Positions 6,949 through 16,663 of a DNA stretch of 64,000 nucleotides are shown piece after piece. The stretch comes from CAYFJO01 sp964343305 (GTDB lineage Bacteria; Planctomycetota; Planctomycetia; Pirellulales; Pirellulaceae), in the NCBI GenBank assembly GCA_964343305.1, contig CAYFJO010000011.1:1-64000 (forward strand). Reading direction: 5' to 3'. Every line of letters starts with the position of its first letter. Position 1 is the first letter of the stretch. The position numbers and the translations under genes are program-made. Below the pieces are notes generated by a model. That model saw only the letters and a list, made by a program, of their open reading frames with translations, made no database searches and was not told where the DNA came from.

Positions 6949-9858
6949 TTAGAACGAGCCGAACCACTGTAATAAATCGGCGGCTTCTTGAGCCGTTAAG
7001 TCGCTGAGAATCCCAGCAGGCATGAGCGATTGCGTACTCTTTTGCATCTCGTCGATTTCAGGCTTCTTGATGCGCACGGTCTTTCGTTCGACGGTCTTCA
7101 GCACGACTTCGTCAACGGTCTGGCTGACGATCAATCCGCTGTGGATTTTACCTGTCACGGTTGCGACAACCCAAGTCGTGAATTTGTCGTCGATCTTTAG
7201 AGACGGCTTCAAGATGTGCTGCAGCATTTCCGAGCGGCGTTTGTACTTCTTGCGGATGTCGGCCAACGTTGGGCCCGTCGACTTCATTGCGTCATCGGCG
7301 TCGTGACAGTTGCGACAGCGGGCACTGTCGCTAAAGAAGATCAAGCGCCCCCGATCGGCGTTGCCTCCCAATGACAGAATCTTCTGGGGGTTAAAACTTC
7401 TGCCAAGAGTCTTACGTCGAAACCGGGGATGCACGAATGTCTCAAAGAGTCCTCGAATATCGGAGTGGCTCTCCTCGTAAACGCGTTTCGCCCCGGCCCA
7501 GCTCACATCTCCGGCGTGCATTGCGGATGTTAGCGCCAACGCACCCTCGGTGGACTCCAGCAGTGCGTTTGTTTCCTCGCAATCGGCGTTGATGAGCGGT
7601 CGGTCCATTTGCTTCACGCTTGCCAACGCACGCTGGTCGCGCGAACCGGGCTGGACCGGTGTCGAATCTTCTTCCGCGTCACTGTGAGGCATCGCGCGAA
7701 TCCATTTCTCAATCAAGGCCACACCTCGTCGATCGACCACTCGCGAGCCGATGTAGGGCATCCTGCCATAACCGAGTTTAGACATGCGATAGAGCAGGAT
7801 AGATCGGTACGGGTCGCTGGGGACAATGAGTTTCGCGTTGCGAATGCCAAACGTTCCGATACCTGTACCCTTGTTTGTGTTGAGCTGGTCGAACGGCATG
7901 TCGCGACGAAGATAAAACGACACGATTGCGTTGCCGCGCGGATGATGGCACGAACTGCAGTTCCCATGCAGGTAGGACCGCGCGCGATTGTCGAGGCTTT
8001 GTTTCAGGTCGTGCGGATCAACCAGCCGGTCGGGACGATCCTTTGGCAGGTCCGGTAAATTCGCTATCGTTTTTTCTTTGGCCAGCCGACCCAGTTGATT
8101 CGTAACACTGCGACTAGGTGGCCCAAGATAAGATCGGTCGAGCTGGTTCGCAGTGAAGCCGAGCACAAAGCCCGATCCCGCATTGTGGCACATGCGGCAT
8201 TCGTTCTCGGCGCTGAAGTGCCGGCCAGGTCCTATGAAGTTGCCTTGCCCATCGATGCCGTACACGATCTGCCGGTCCGTGCCGGCGGCATCGACCAGCG
8301 TCGCATCGGGCGGCTCGCCGTTGTACAAATTGTTCCAAGCATAGGTGTAGGGATGCCATGTGCCATTTTCGAAATGAAGAATCTGTGTCTCGGCCGGGAT
8401 GTCCGTGCTGCTGGGGGCGCTCGTTTTCGGCCGATCGATGTGTTTGACGAACACCGTTCCTTCGGGATACTTCGCCGGCGCCTTGCCATCGGCAAGCGTG
8501 ACGGAACCCGTGCCGGGAATCGCGACAAAACGTTTCGATTTGAAACCGTCCATCCATCGATTGACGTTGACGGCGTAAGGAACGACGCCTGCGGCAGGTT
8601 GCATGCTCTCCAGCGAAGCAAACAGTCCGGTGTCACTAAGCCGCCGTGGGAAATCCGCCGACGTATCTTCAAGACCGGACGGCAACAGTTCGTAGATTTG
8701 GCCGGTGTAGTCGAAGTCGAGCACAAACAACTCACCATTGGAACCTTCTGCAAAAGCGGTGATGCGTTGGTCCGTGTCGACCAGCGTCCGATGCGTGTAC
8801 GAGTCTTCACCGTCCGACTTGAGTCCCCAGATCGTGCCGGTAATGTAGTCACCATAGATAAAGGTGCCGTCCAGATCCTTCAGTTTCGAACCGCGATAAA
8901 CCGGCCCGCCGATGACCGAATTGGCTTCGGTATGCGAATGGTCCTTCACGGGTGGCCGGATCGGCGTCGCACCTGGCTTGACTTCACTCCGCAAAACCGC
9001 TCGGCCTTCCATGATCGGCCAACCACAGTTCCCGCCACGAACGATGCGGTGAACCATCTCCCACGACTCCCAACCATTGTCCGCCGCAAAGATATTGCCC
9101 GTCTTCCGATCGACGGCAAACTTCCACGGATTGCGCAGCCCATAAGCCCAAATCTCCGGCCTTGCCCCGTCGAGATCAACAAATGGATTGTCCGCCGGCA
9201 CGGCATACTTCTTCCCCTCATCCTTCTTATCGACATCGATCCGTAGCACACAGCCAAGCAGATTCGACACATCCTGAGCTGCCGTCAGACCGTCAGGTGG
9301 ATTCGGTCCCGACCCGTCACCCGTCGAGATGTAAAGCATGCCGTCTGTTCCAAATCGCAAGCACCCTGCATTGTGTCCACCCGCTGGCCAGGTGAGCAAA
9401 ACCTCTTCGCTTGCCGAATCCGCCTTGGGAGGCGAGCCAGCGACCTTGAACCGCGAAACGTGCGAAGTGTCGTCCCGCGAATAGCACACAAACAGCAGTC
9501 CGTTCTCTTTGAAATCTGGATGAACCGTCGCGTGCCAAACTTTCGGCGAACCGTCGATCTGTAAAAGCAAATCCTTCTGATCAGTCTTTGGGTCTTGTTT
9601 TGAAAACGTATACAGTTTTCCGCCATTTTCACTGACGAGCATCCGGCCATCCGGCAACTCTTCAAGACTTGTCGGCTTCTCGAATGCTAAATTGGCGAAT
9701 GCTGGCCGAATCGCGTAAGGAGCGGGTGGATGCGGGCTGCCTTCGATCTTCGAAGTGGTCCACGCCGGCCGAATTTCATCAGCGTTGCAGAGGCCTAATC
9801 CAAAAAGAATGCCAAACACAAGCGAGATTGCGAAAGGCCGTAATGGTTTCTTTGTCAC
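6949..9858 (-). CDS. GSDH-type beta-propeller dehydrogenase fused to cytochrome c domains
   Basis: A 969-residue protein with a GTG start at 9858 (AAGG 9 nt upstream) and a signal peptide ending near LCNADE. Residues about 45-395 form a glucose/sorbosone dehydrogenase-type propeller (SLEELPDGRMLVSENGGKL, GGHNAGCLRFGTDGMLYIS, GLRNPWKF, GGPVYRG). Three CxxCH haem motifs follow: C554-H558 (CRMCH), C634-H638 (CSSCH) and C848-H852 (CRNCH). The region 830-969 is the planctomycete haem-binding domain, with GRLIFF, CHDADD, GPTLADI and the closing ADLLQWF. Family members oxidise sugars or alcohols with PQQ, but I cannot confirm PQQ ligands here. Likely periplasmic, passing electrons through its own haems. 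It is divergent from the PSCyt1 gene. Confidence 0.85.
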   Translation of the reverse strand: MTKKPLRPFAISLVFGILFGLGLCNADEIRPAWTTSKIEGSPHPPAPYAIRPAFANLAFEKPTSLEELPDGRMLVSENGGKLYTFSKQDPKTDQKDLLLQIDGSPKVWHATVHPDFKENGLLFVCYSRDDTSHVSRFKVAGSPPKADSASEEVLLTWPAGGHNAGCLRFGTDGMLYISTGDGSGPNPPDGLTAAQDVSNLLGCVLRIDVDKKDEGKKYAVPADNPFVDLDGARPEIWAYGLRNPWKFAVDRKTGNIFAADNGWESWEMVHRIVRGGNCGWPIMEGRAVLRSEVKPGATPIRPPVKDHSHTEANSVIGGPVYRGSKLKDLDGTFIYGDYITGTIWGLKSDGEDSYTHRTLVDTDQRITAFAEGSNGELFVLDFDYTGQIYELLPSGLEDTSADFPRRLSDTGLFASLESMQPAAGVVPYAVNVNRWMDGFKSKRFVAIPGTGSVTLADGKAPAKYPEGTVFVKHIDRPKTSAPSSTDIPAETQILHFENGTWHPYTYAWNNLYNGEPPDATLVDAAGTDRQIVYGIDGQGNFIGPGRHFSAENECRMCHNAGSGFVLGFTANQLDRSYLGPPSRSVTNQLGRLAKEKTIANLPDLPKDRPDRLVDPHDLKQSLDNRARSYLHGNCSSCHHPRGNAIVSFYLRRDMPFDQLNTNKGTGIGTFGIRNAKLIVPSDPYRSILLYRMSKLGYGRMPYIGSRVVDRRGVALIEKWIRAMPHSDAEEDSTPVQPGSRDQRALASVKQMDRPLINADCEETNALLESTEGALALTSAMHAGDVSWAGAKRVYEESHSDIRGLFETFVHPRFRRKTLGRSFNPQKILSLGGNADRGRLIFFSDSARCRNCHDADDAMKSTGPTLADIRKKYKRRSEMLQHILKPSLKIDDKFTTWVVATVTGKIHSGLIVSQTVDEVVLKTVERKTVRIKKPEIDEMQKSTQSLMPAGILSDLTAQEAADLLQWFGSF

Positions 9859-9976
9859 GTTGAAGTTACCTTAATAGAAAGGAATTTGCTCAGCAGCGAT
9901 ACAACACAAGTCCATGCAGAACGATCGGAGTATTCTCGTGCAAAACGTGGTGGAATTCCACAGTTCCGACACGTAA

Positions 9977-10066
9977 GGTGGTGTCCTAATTCTGTGTGGC
10001 AGACTTCCGAAGTTTCGGAACATTTCGGAAGTCTCGTCCGTAGCAACACAGATTCAAGACACTACC
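9977..10066. repeat. 90-bp long hairpin element, family A copy 1
   Basis: The core AGACTTCCGAAG ... TTCGGAAGTCT is flanked by outer arms GGTGGTGTCC and GACACTACC that also pair imperfectly, so the whole element can fold. A copy with the same core, the same GTCTCGTCCGTAGCAA segment and similar outer arms is at 20296-20386. It lies in the 357-bp divergent region 9859-10215, which otherwise shows no gene. Confidence 0.85.
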
Positions 10067-10215
10067 GACACGAAATGCTCCTTCGTTTCGGGGCGAGGAT
10101 TAGTTTACAATAAATCGCTTGTGACGTACCCCGTTCCTCACCATAGATTCTCCCTCCTTACATCCTCGATTGGCCGGCAAACACTGTTAGGCCACGATCA
10201 GTTCGGATTCGAACC

Positions 10216-13200
10216 ATGACAAGAATCGTTTTCGCCATCGCCTATGCGCTTGTTGCGGTCTCTGCCTCGCGAGCCGAAGAGACCGTCAATTTCAATCGAG
10301 ACATTCGCGCGATTTTGTCGAACAATTGTTTTCAATGCCACGGCCCGGACGAGAACGAACGGCAATCGGGGCTGCGCCTGGACACTGGCGAAGGTGCCTA
10401 CAGCGAAGCCGACTCCGGAGCTGTTGCGATCGTCGCCGGCAAGCCAGAGGAAAGCGAATTGATTCTCCTCATCACGTCCAAGGATGAAGGGGAGCTCATG
10501 CCGCCCGCCGAATCGGGTAAGCAACTAACGCCACGCGAGATCGAGTTGCTGACGCAGTGGGTCCGCCAAGGCGCAAAGTACGCAAGACATTGGTCGTATG
10601 AAAAACCGGTTCGCTGGCAACTTCCCGCGGTGCAAAACAAGGAGTGGCCCAAGACCGATATCGACCACTTCATCTTGTCGCGTCTGGAGCGCGAAGGGCT
10701 CTCGCCATCCGAGGCGACGGATCGCTACGCCATCGCTCGTCGCCTGTCGCTTGATTTGACCGGATTGCCGCCAACGATTGAGGAGGTCGAGCGGTTCGTC
10801 AAGGACACCGATGCGAATGCATACGAAAACCTGGTTGACCGGTTGGTGGCGAAAGAGTCCTACGGCGAGCATTGGGCCCGCATGTGGCTCGACCTGGCGC
10901 GCTATGCCGACTCGGCTGGATACGCCGACGATCCGCCGCGCGTGATCTGGGGCTATCGCGACTGGGTCATCCGCGCGATCAACGAAAACAAACCATTCGA
11001 CCAATTCACGATCGAACAGATTGCCGGCGATCTGCTGCCTGATCCGACACAGGACCAACTCGTGGCAACCGCGTTTCATCGCAACACGCAGACCAACAAT
11101 GAAGGCGGCACCAGCGACGAAGAATATCGAAATGTGGCAATCGTCGACCGCGTCAACACGACGATGGCGGTCTGGATGGGAACAACGATGAACTGTGCCC
11201 AGTGTCACAACCACAAATTCGATCCGATCAGCCAGAAAGAGTATTTTCAATTCTTCGCAATCTTCAACAACAGCGAAGATGCCGACCGTCGCGACGAGAG
11301 TCCGCGCGTTGACATCTGGTCCGAACAACAGAAACAGCAAAAGGCTGATTGGACGCGCGAAATCGCCGAATTGGAAGAGGCGGTTTCGACCGCGACCCCC
11401 GAATTGCTCGCCGCTCAAAAGAAATGGGAATCGCAATTCACCAGCGAGCCTACATGGCAAACGATGAATCCGTCGAAAGTCGTGACGAAATCGAGTGGCG
11501 ACGCGGCCATCGCGGATGACGGCGCGGTGCATGTGCCGACGGCCAGCAAGACAGATGTGTACGAAATAGAGATTCCGATCGCGGAACTTGCGAGACAGTG
11601 GGCCACTGGCGCACGTGAGTTTGGCTTCATCAGCGCGATTCGTCTCGAGACTCTTCCACTCGAAACGCTGCCAGGTAAGGGCGCGGGTCACGGCGGCGGC
11701 AGTTTTGTTGTCACGCGCGTCTTGGCGTCGATCATCCCGCCGGAAGGCAGCCGACTCGACGGCCGCTACGTACAGATCGAAAACACCGGCAAGGCTCAGT
11801 TTCTGTCGTTGGCCGAAGTGCAGGTCTTCAACGGTGCCGAGAATGTTGCTTTGACGGGCGAAGCCAAACAGAGCACCACAGACTTCGGCGGGCCCGCGAA
11901 ATTGGCTGTCGATGGCAACACGAACGGTGACTACACGGCGGCCAAGTCGACGACGCACACCGCCGCGGAAGACAACCCATGGTGGGAAGTTGATTTGAAG
12001 TCCGAGCAACCAATCGATCGTATTGTCGTCTGGAACCGAACGGACAACAAACTGCACACACGGCTGACCGATTTTCGCATCACGGTCTTGAACGACCGGC
12101 GCGAGAAGGTCTGGGAGCAGGCGGCCATCAAAACGCCACCCAATCCCAGCACGGAGTTTTCGTTGAGTGGTGTTCGGGGCATCGAACTTGCTTCGGCATT
12201 CGCCGACTTTTCGCAGCCCAGTTTTGAAGCGGCCAAGGTGCTCGATGCGAAAGATCCAAACAATACGGGTTGGGCGGTTGGTCCGAAACTCGCCGAACCG
12301 CACGCTTTGACGTTGATCCCCAAGTCGCCGATCGAGATTGAGCCTAGCTCGAAACTGTCGCTCAAAATCGAGCAGCTTTCGAAACACGAGAATCACACGC
12401 TGGGCCAGTTTCGTCTCTCGGCGACCAACGACCAAAGTGTCACGCTCTACGCGAAAACACCGTCGCGGATCCTGGCGCTCGTCAAAGCTGACAAGCGCAC
12501 CAATGAACAGCAGGCCGAGCTAATGAAGTATTTCTTGTCGATCTCGCCAGAGCTAGAACCAAAACGCGATCAACTGGCCAAGATCAAAAAGCAACTGGCC
12601 GAAATGAAACCATTCACCAGCGTACCGATCTTGCGCGAGCGCGCGGAGAACCAACGTCGCGTGACCAAAATCCAACATCGTGGAAACTTCCTCGACACTG
12701 GCGACGAAGTTGCCACCGGGCTGCCTACTAGCTTTCACGCGCCGCAAGACGAGACTGTGAATCGCTTGACGCTCGCCCGCTGGTTGGTGGACGAAAATAA
12801 TTCGCTGACAGCGCGTGTGATTGCGAATCGATATTGGGAAGCAATCTTCGGCGTTGGGCTGGTGCAAACGAGCGAAGAATTTGGCAACCAGGGCGATCGG
12901 CCGTCGCATCCAGAGCTGCTTGACTGGTTGGCGACCGAGCTAGTTCGGCTGAACTGGGATACCAAAGCATTCGTCAAGTTGCTTGTCACGTCGGCTGCCT
13001 ATCGCCAGTCGTCGCGGGTTGCCCCCGAAATGATGGAACGCGATCCCGACAACCGGCTGCTCGCCCGAGGTCCGCGTTTTCGTTTGTCGGCGGAAATGAT
13101 CCGAGATCAAGCGTTGTTTGTCAGCGGACTGCTCAGCGACAAAATGTACGGTCCGCCCGTCAAACCTCCGCAACCGCAACTGGGCGTCAGCGCCGCATTC

Positions 13201-13698
13201 GGCAGCGGCATCGACTGGAAAACGAGCGCTGGCGAAGACCGTCTGCGACGCGGACTGTATACGACCTGGCGTCGATCGAATCCTTATCCGTCGATGGCCG
13301 CGTTTGATGCACCGAATCGAGAAGTTTGCACCATTCGCCGCGATCGCACGAATACACCGTTGCAGGCTTTGGTGACATTGAACGATCCGGTCTATGTCGA
13401 AGCCGCCCAGGCGCTGGGCCGCCGCATGCATTCGCACGGCGAGTCGGTTGCGGACAAAGTGACGCATGGATTTCAACTCTGCTTGTCACGGCCTCCGAAA
13501 GAGAAAGAACTGACGCGGCTTGTGAGCCTGTTCGAAAAAGCACGAGAGCGATTTGCTCAAGCTCCAGAAGAAGCCAAGAAGATCGCCACGATGCCCATCG
13601 GCCCCGCGCCAGAAGGTGCCAGTGAAGTTGATTTGGCGGCCTGGGCACTTGTTGGCAACGTGCTGTTAAACTTGGACGAAATGTTCTTGAAACGGTGA
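10216..13698 (+). CDS. PSCyt1-DUF1549-PSD1 (DUF1553) planctomycete cytochrome with discoidin-like insert
   Basis: A 1160-residue protein with a signal peptide (residues 1-21). Domains in order: planctomycete cytochrome c PSCyt1 (about 28-118) with haem motif CFQCH at 38-42 and the MPPAESGKQLT block; DUF1549/PSCyt2 (about 145-355) with a second haem-type motif CAQCH at 327-331 (NCAQCHNHKFDPI); a discoidin/F5-8C-like insert (about 512-635, LAEVQVFNGAENVA ... WWEVDLKSEQPIDRIVVW); and PSD1/DUF1553 (about 760-1160, LARWLVDENNSLTARVIANR). These proteins are hallmarks of the phylum, probably periplasmic, and almost always sit next to a DUF1501 gene, as here (26 bp downstream). The electron donor or substrate is unknown; the insert suggests carbohydrate or surface binding. 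Confidence 0.93.
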   Translation: MTRIVFAIAYALVAVSASRAEETVNFNRDIRAILSNNCFQCHGPDENERQSGLRLDTGEGAYSEADSGAVAIVAGKPEESELILLITSKDEGELMPPAESGKQLTPREIELLTQWVRQGAKYARHWSYEKPVRWQLPAVQNKEWPKTDIDHFILSRLEREGLSPSEATDRYAIARRLSLDLTGLPPTIEEVERFVKDTDANAYENLVDRLVAKESYGEHWARMWLDLARYADSAGYADDPPRVIWGYRDWVIRAINENKPFDQFTIEQIAGDLLPDPTQDQLVATAFHRNTQTNNEGGTSDEEYRNVAIVDRVNTTMAVWMGTTMNCAQCHNHKFDPISQKEYFQFFAIFNNSEDADRRDESPRVDIWSEQQKQQKADWTREIAELEEAVSTATPELLAAQKKWESQFTSEPTWQTMNPSKVVTKSSGDAAIADDGAVHVPTASKTDVYEIEIPIAELARQWATGAREFGFISAIRLETLPLETLPGKGAGHGGGSFVVTRVLASIIPPEGSRLDGRYVQIENTGKAQFLSLAEVQVFNGAENVALTGEAKQSTTDFGGPAKLAVDGNTNGDYTAAKSTTHTAAEDNPWWEVDLKSEQPIDRIVVWNRTDNKLHTRLTDFRITVLNDRREKVWEQAAIKTPPNPSTEFSLSGVRGIELASAFADFSQPSFEAAKVLDAKDPNNTGWAVGPKLAEPHALTLIPKSPIEIEPSSKLSLKIEQLSKHENHTLGQFRLSATNDQSVTLYAKTPSRILALVKADKRTNEQQAELMKYFLSISPELEPKRDQLAKIKKQLAEMKPFTSVPILRERAENQRRVTKIQHRGNFLDTGDEVATGLPTSFHAPQDETVNRLTLARWLVDENNSLTARVIANRYWEAIFGVGLVQTSEEFGNQGDRPSHPELLDWLATELVRLNWDTKAFVKLLVTSAAYRQSSRVAPEMMERDPDNRLLARGPRFRLSAEMIRDQALFVSGLLSDKMYGPPVKPPQPQLGVSAAFGSGIDWKTSAGEDRLRRGLYTTWRRSNPYPSMAAFDAPNREVCTIRRDRTNTPLQALVTLNDPVYVEAAQALGRRMHSHGESVADKVTHGFQLCLSRPPKEKELTRLVSLFEKARERFAQAPEEAKKIATMPIGPAPEGASEVDLAAWALVGNVLLNLDEMFLKR

Positions 13699-13724
13699 AA
13701 TCAGCCTAACCAGGACACAATAGC

Positions 13725-15176
13725 ATGCATCCGAAACTCAAAAATCTGCAAACATCGACACGGCGGCACTTTCTGCGCGACTCAGCGATGGGGCTTGGCG
13801 GCGTCGCACTTGCGTCGCTGCTGGGCGAAGGCTCAACGGCCGCCCCCGCAAGAGTCGTCGATCCGCTGGCTCCGAAGAAACCGCATTTCGATGCCAAAGC
13901 CAAACGTGTCATCTACTTGCACATGACCGGCTCGCCACCGCACTTGGACTTGTTTGACTACAAACCCGAGCTTGTAAAACACAACGATGAAGATTGCCCT
14001 CAGCACTTCCTGGAAGGTAAACGATTCGCCTTCACCTCCGGTGTGCCCAAGTTGATGGGAACGCCACGCAAGTTTTCTCAGCACGGCAACGGCGGTGTGT
14101 GGTTGTCCGACGCCTTGCCGAACCTGCACGAAGTCGCAGATGAAATGTGCGTGATCAAGTCGATGACGACGGATCAATTCAATCACGCTCCCGCCGAAAT
14201 GTTCGTTTACACCGGTTCGCCTCGACCGGGTCGTCCTTCGCTCGGTTCGTGGGTCACTTATGGACTGGGCAGCGAAAACGAAAACTTGCCGGGCTTCATG
14301 GTGTTGATTTCCAGCGGCGTTCAGCCAAACGGTGGCAAGAATTCGTTTGGCAGCGGCTTCTTACCTTCAGTGTTTCAAGGAGTGCAGTGCCGCTCGAAGG
14401 GCGATCCCGTTCTGTATTCGTCGAACCCGGACGGCATGGATCGCGAGATGCGGCGGCTGAGCCTGGACGCGCTGAAAGACCTCAACGAATTTCAAGCCGA
14501 CGAATTGGGACATCCCGAAACGCTGACTCGCATCGCGCAGTACGAGTTGGCGTATCGCATGCAAGTGTCGGTGCCCGAAGTTATGGACATCACTCAAGAG
14601 TCACAGCAAACGCTCGATGCCTACGGCGCGAAACCGGGCGCGTCCAGTCTGGCAAACAACTGCCTGCTCGCGCGACGACTCGTCGAAGCAGGCGTTCGCT
14701 ACGTCCAGCTCTTCGATTGGGGCTGGGACTTTCACGGCACTGGCGCTGGCACGGGGCTGACCAAAGGCTTGACCGACAAATGTGCGACGATGGACAAGCC
14801 GGTTGCCGCGCTGATCAGAGACCTGAAGCAGCGCGGTTTGCTTGAGGATACGCTGATCGTCTGGGGCGGCGAGTTTGGCCGCACACCATTCCGCGAAGGT
14901 CGAACGGCGAAGAGCAAAGTACTCGGCCGTGACCATTATCCCGATGTGTTCACCATGTGGATGGCCGGCGGCGGAGCGAAAGGAGGCATGGAATACGGCT
15001 CGTCCGACGAACTTGGTTTCCGCGTTGCCGAAAACGAGTGCCATGTCCACGACCTGCAGGCAACGATCCTGCATTTGCTCGGATTCAATCACGAGCGACT
15101 CACGTTCCGCTTCCAAGGCCGTGACTATCGACTGACCGACGTGCACGGAAAAGTTGTCAAAGAAATCGTTTCTTAA
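13725..15176 (+). CDS. DUF1501 Tat-exported sulfatase-like protein
   Basis: A 483-residue protein whose N-terminus carries a twin-arginine signal (STRRHFLRDSAMGLGGVALA, residues about 11-30). The body has the DUF1501 landmarks: YLHMTGSPPHLDLFDYKPEL, FNHAPAEMFVYTGSPRPGRPS, RYVQLFDWGWDFHG and VWGGEFGRTP. DUF1501 belongs to the alkaline phosphatase/sulfatase superfamily by fold, although the exact reaction is not established. It starts 26 bp after the PSCyt1-PSD1 gene, so the two are very probably co-transcribed and the proteins likely act together in the periplasm. A perfect inverted repeat directly after the stop (15177-15215) is a likely terminator. Confidence 0.93.
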   Translation: MHPKLKNLQTSTRRHFLRDSAMGLGGVALASLLGEGSTAAPARVVDPLAPKKPHFDAKAKRVIYLHMTGSPPHLDLFDYKPELVKHNDEDCPQHFLEGKRFAFTSGVPKLMGTPRKFSQHGNGGVWLSDALPNLHEVADEMCVIKSMTTDQFNHAPAEMFVYTGSPRPGRPSLGSWVTYGLGSENENLPGFMVLISSGVQPNGGKNSFGSGFLPSVFQGVQCRSKGDPVLYSSNPDGMDREMRRLSLDALKDLNEFQADELGHPETLTRIAQYELAYRMQVSVPEVMDITQESQQTLDAYGAKPGASSLANNCLLARRLVEAGVRYVQLFDWGWDFHGTGAGTGLTKGLTDKCATMDKPVAALIRDLKQRGLLEDTLIVWGGEFGRTPFREGRTAKSKVLGRDHYPDVFTMWMAGGGAKGGMEYGSSDELGFRVAENECHVHDLQATILHLLGFNHERLTFRFQGRDYRLTDVHGKVVKEIVS

Positions 15177-15215
15177 GACAGAAAGATGAACCGCGCGAGT
15201 TTGCATCTTTCTGTC
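15177..15215. terminator. Bidirectional terminator-like inverted repeat
   Basis: Perfect 12-bp arms GACAGAAAGATG (15177-15188) and CATCTTTCTGTC (15204-15215) enclose a 15-nt loop. It begins right after the DUF1501 stop codon and ends 10 nt before the stop of the convergent molybdoenzyme gene, so it could serve both transcripts. Confidence 0.6.
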
Positions 15216-15224
15216 AGATCCGCA

Positions 15225-16487
15225 CTACGCTTCCACGCTAAGTCGCACCTGCTCAATCGAGTTTCGCCCAGATTTGTCAAACGGCCTCGGCATCGGTTGA
15301 GCGTTGCCATATTCGTCAACAGTTCTGCAACGCAGCGTGTAGCTTCCGGCTGGCAATCCGGGCAGCAAAGTCGCCCAGTGTGCTTTGGCCAGGCGTATCG
15401 GCCAGGTGCGTGGCTGGCCAGTTTCGGGATCGAAGCCCATCGTACTTTCGGGAATCTTGGCGTCCGGAATGCCACCGCCCCACTTGCTCGGCACTGGCAG
15501 AATTTCGGCGTCGCGCCAAGGAGCTTTTGTAAAGTGCGGATCGCCGCTGGGCAGATCTTCATCGTTGTTGTGAACCCAGGTTTGGACTTTGGCCAATCCA
15601 CCAATGCCGACTTGCGCATAACCCGTGATGGGAATCGGCTGTCCGGGCTTGACTTTTCCAGGCACTTTCAATGTCGCGGCGAACGTCTTCAGCCAGCTAT
15701 CGATGTCGTTGTTGCCGCCAATGTAGGTGTCGTTCGCGTGAGCGATATTCGAGATCACTACGTGCGACAACCATTTGACGGATTTGAATCCGTAAGTTTC
15801 CGGGACGACAATGCGGACCGGACCGCCGCGCTGCGGGTTGAGCCAATCGCCGTTCAGTTTGTAGCATAGGATGACGGGCGGCAGGCCAAACGGATCTTCC
15901 AAAATTCGGCCGATCGGCATGGAGCTGCGAAACATTTGGCTCTCTTCATTGTTGTGAAAACCGTAGTAGAACACGCGGCGAACGTTGCGTCGCATCTCGG
16001 TCAGCCAGAGGACTTCGCGCAACGGAACACCTTCCCAAATCCCCATCCCCAACGGACTACCAATGTTGTTGCACGTCATCACTTTGGGAAATCGGACGGC
16101 GTGCTTCTTGGCCATCTGCAAGAGCGCGTCAAAGTCAAGCGCCGTTTCGTCTTCATCGGTCAGCGGGTTGCGGATGTCTGGTTTGTTCTGCGGGTCGGGG
16201 ACGACTTGCAACTTCCACGTCTCGCGCGTCAGTCCGACTTCGGTTCGTTGCTCTTCGGTCAATGAATGAGGAACGGGCTTGCCTCGCGAGACGTCGCGGA
16301 AGTCTTCTTGCTTCGTCAGATAGGACTCCAAAGACTCCAATGCCTTTTGAAGTTCCGGCGCACGTTGTTCCGCACCAGCGAGCCGCGGCAAAAGCGCTGC
16401 CGCCGACGCACCGATCGTGCCGAGTTTCAGAAAGTATCTTCGCGTGAGTTCGTCATGTTCTTGTAGGAACGAATCGGCTGGTGACAT
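15225..16487 (-). CDS. SoxC-like sulfite-oxidase-family molybdoenzyme
   Basis: A 420-residue protein with a Tat signal (RRYFLKLGTIGASAA, residues 16-30) and GGGAG 9 nt before ATG 16487. The molybdopterin domain (about 85-300) includes VMTCNNIGSPLGMGIWEG with Cys139, the expected Mo-ligating cysteine (CxGN in classical members), followed by VPLREVLW. The GGPVRIVVPETYGFKSVKWL block (about 228-247) is typical of the family. The C-terminal part (about 300-410) is the Mo-cofactor dimerisation Ig-like domain (QPIPITGYAQVGIGGLAKVQ, PAGSYTLRCRTVDEYGNAQP). SoxC acts with a haem partner SoxD; no SoxD is adjacent, though several cytochromes lie nearby. The substrate may be sulfite or another oxyanion. 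Confidence 0.87.
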   Translation of the reverse strand: MSPADSFLQEHDELTRRYFLKLGTIGASAAALLPRLAGAEQRAPELQKALESLESYLTKQEDFRDVSRGKPVPHSLTEEQRTEVGLTRETWKLQVVPDPQNKPDIRNPLTDEDETALDFDALLQMAKKHAVRFPKVMTCNNIGSPLGMGIWEGVPLREVLWLTEMRRNVRRVFYYGFHNNEESQMFRSSMPIGRILEDPFGLPPVILCYKLNGDWLNPQRGGPVRIVVPETYGFKSVKWLSHVVISNIAHANDTYIGGNNDIDSWLKTFAATLKVPGKVKPGQPIPITGYAQVGIGGLAKVQTWVHNNDEDLPSGDPHFTKAPWRDAEILPVPSKWGGGIPDAKIPESTMGFDPETGQPRTWPIRLAKAHWATLLPGLPAGSYTLRCRTVDEYGNAQPMPRPFDKSGRNSIEQVRLSVEA

Positions 16488-16663
16488 TTTATTAGCTCCC
16501 GTTTGGATGGACCGGCATGCTGTACGATATCGCGACGTACGTGGGAATTCAACAATTTTTTCGGGGCCACACCAGGGGTCGCGGTTTCTCTACCGCTGTG
16601 CTGGAACATTCGGTAAGCTTATCTTTGAAAGTTCGCCTGCCTTTTTCATGCCTCGGAACCGCC

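Noticed and set aside
8095..9246. 383-codon plus-strand ORF
   Set aside because: Antisense to the GSDH-cytochrome gene, which has clear family motifs and haem sites.
10525..12435. 636-codon minus-strand ORF
   Set aside because: Antisense to the PSCyt1-PSD1 gene, Arg-rich composition, no recognisable motif; the plus-strand frame has the domains.
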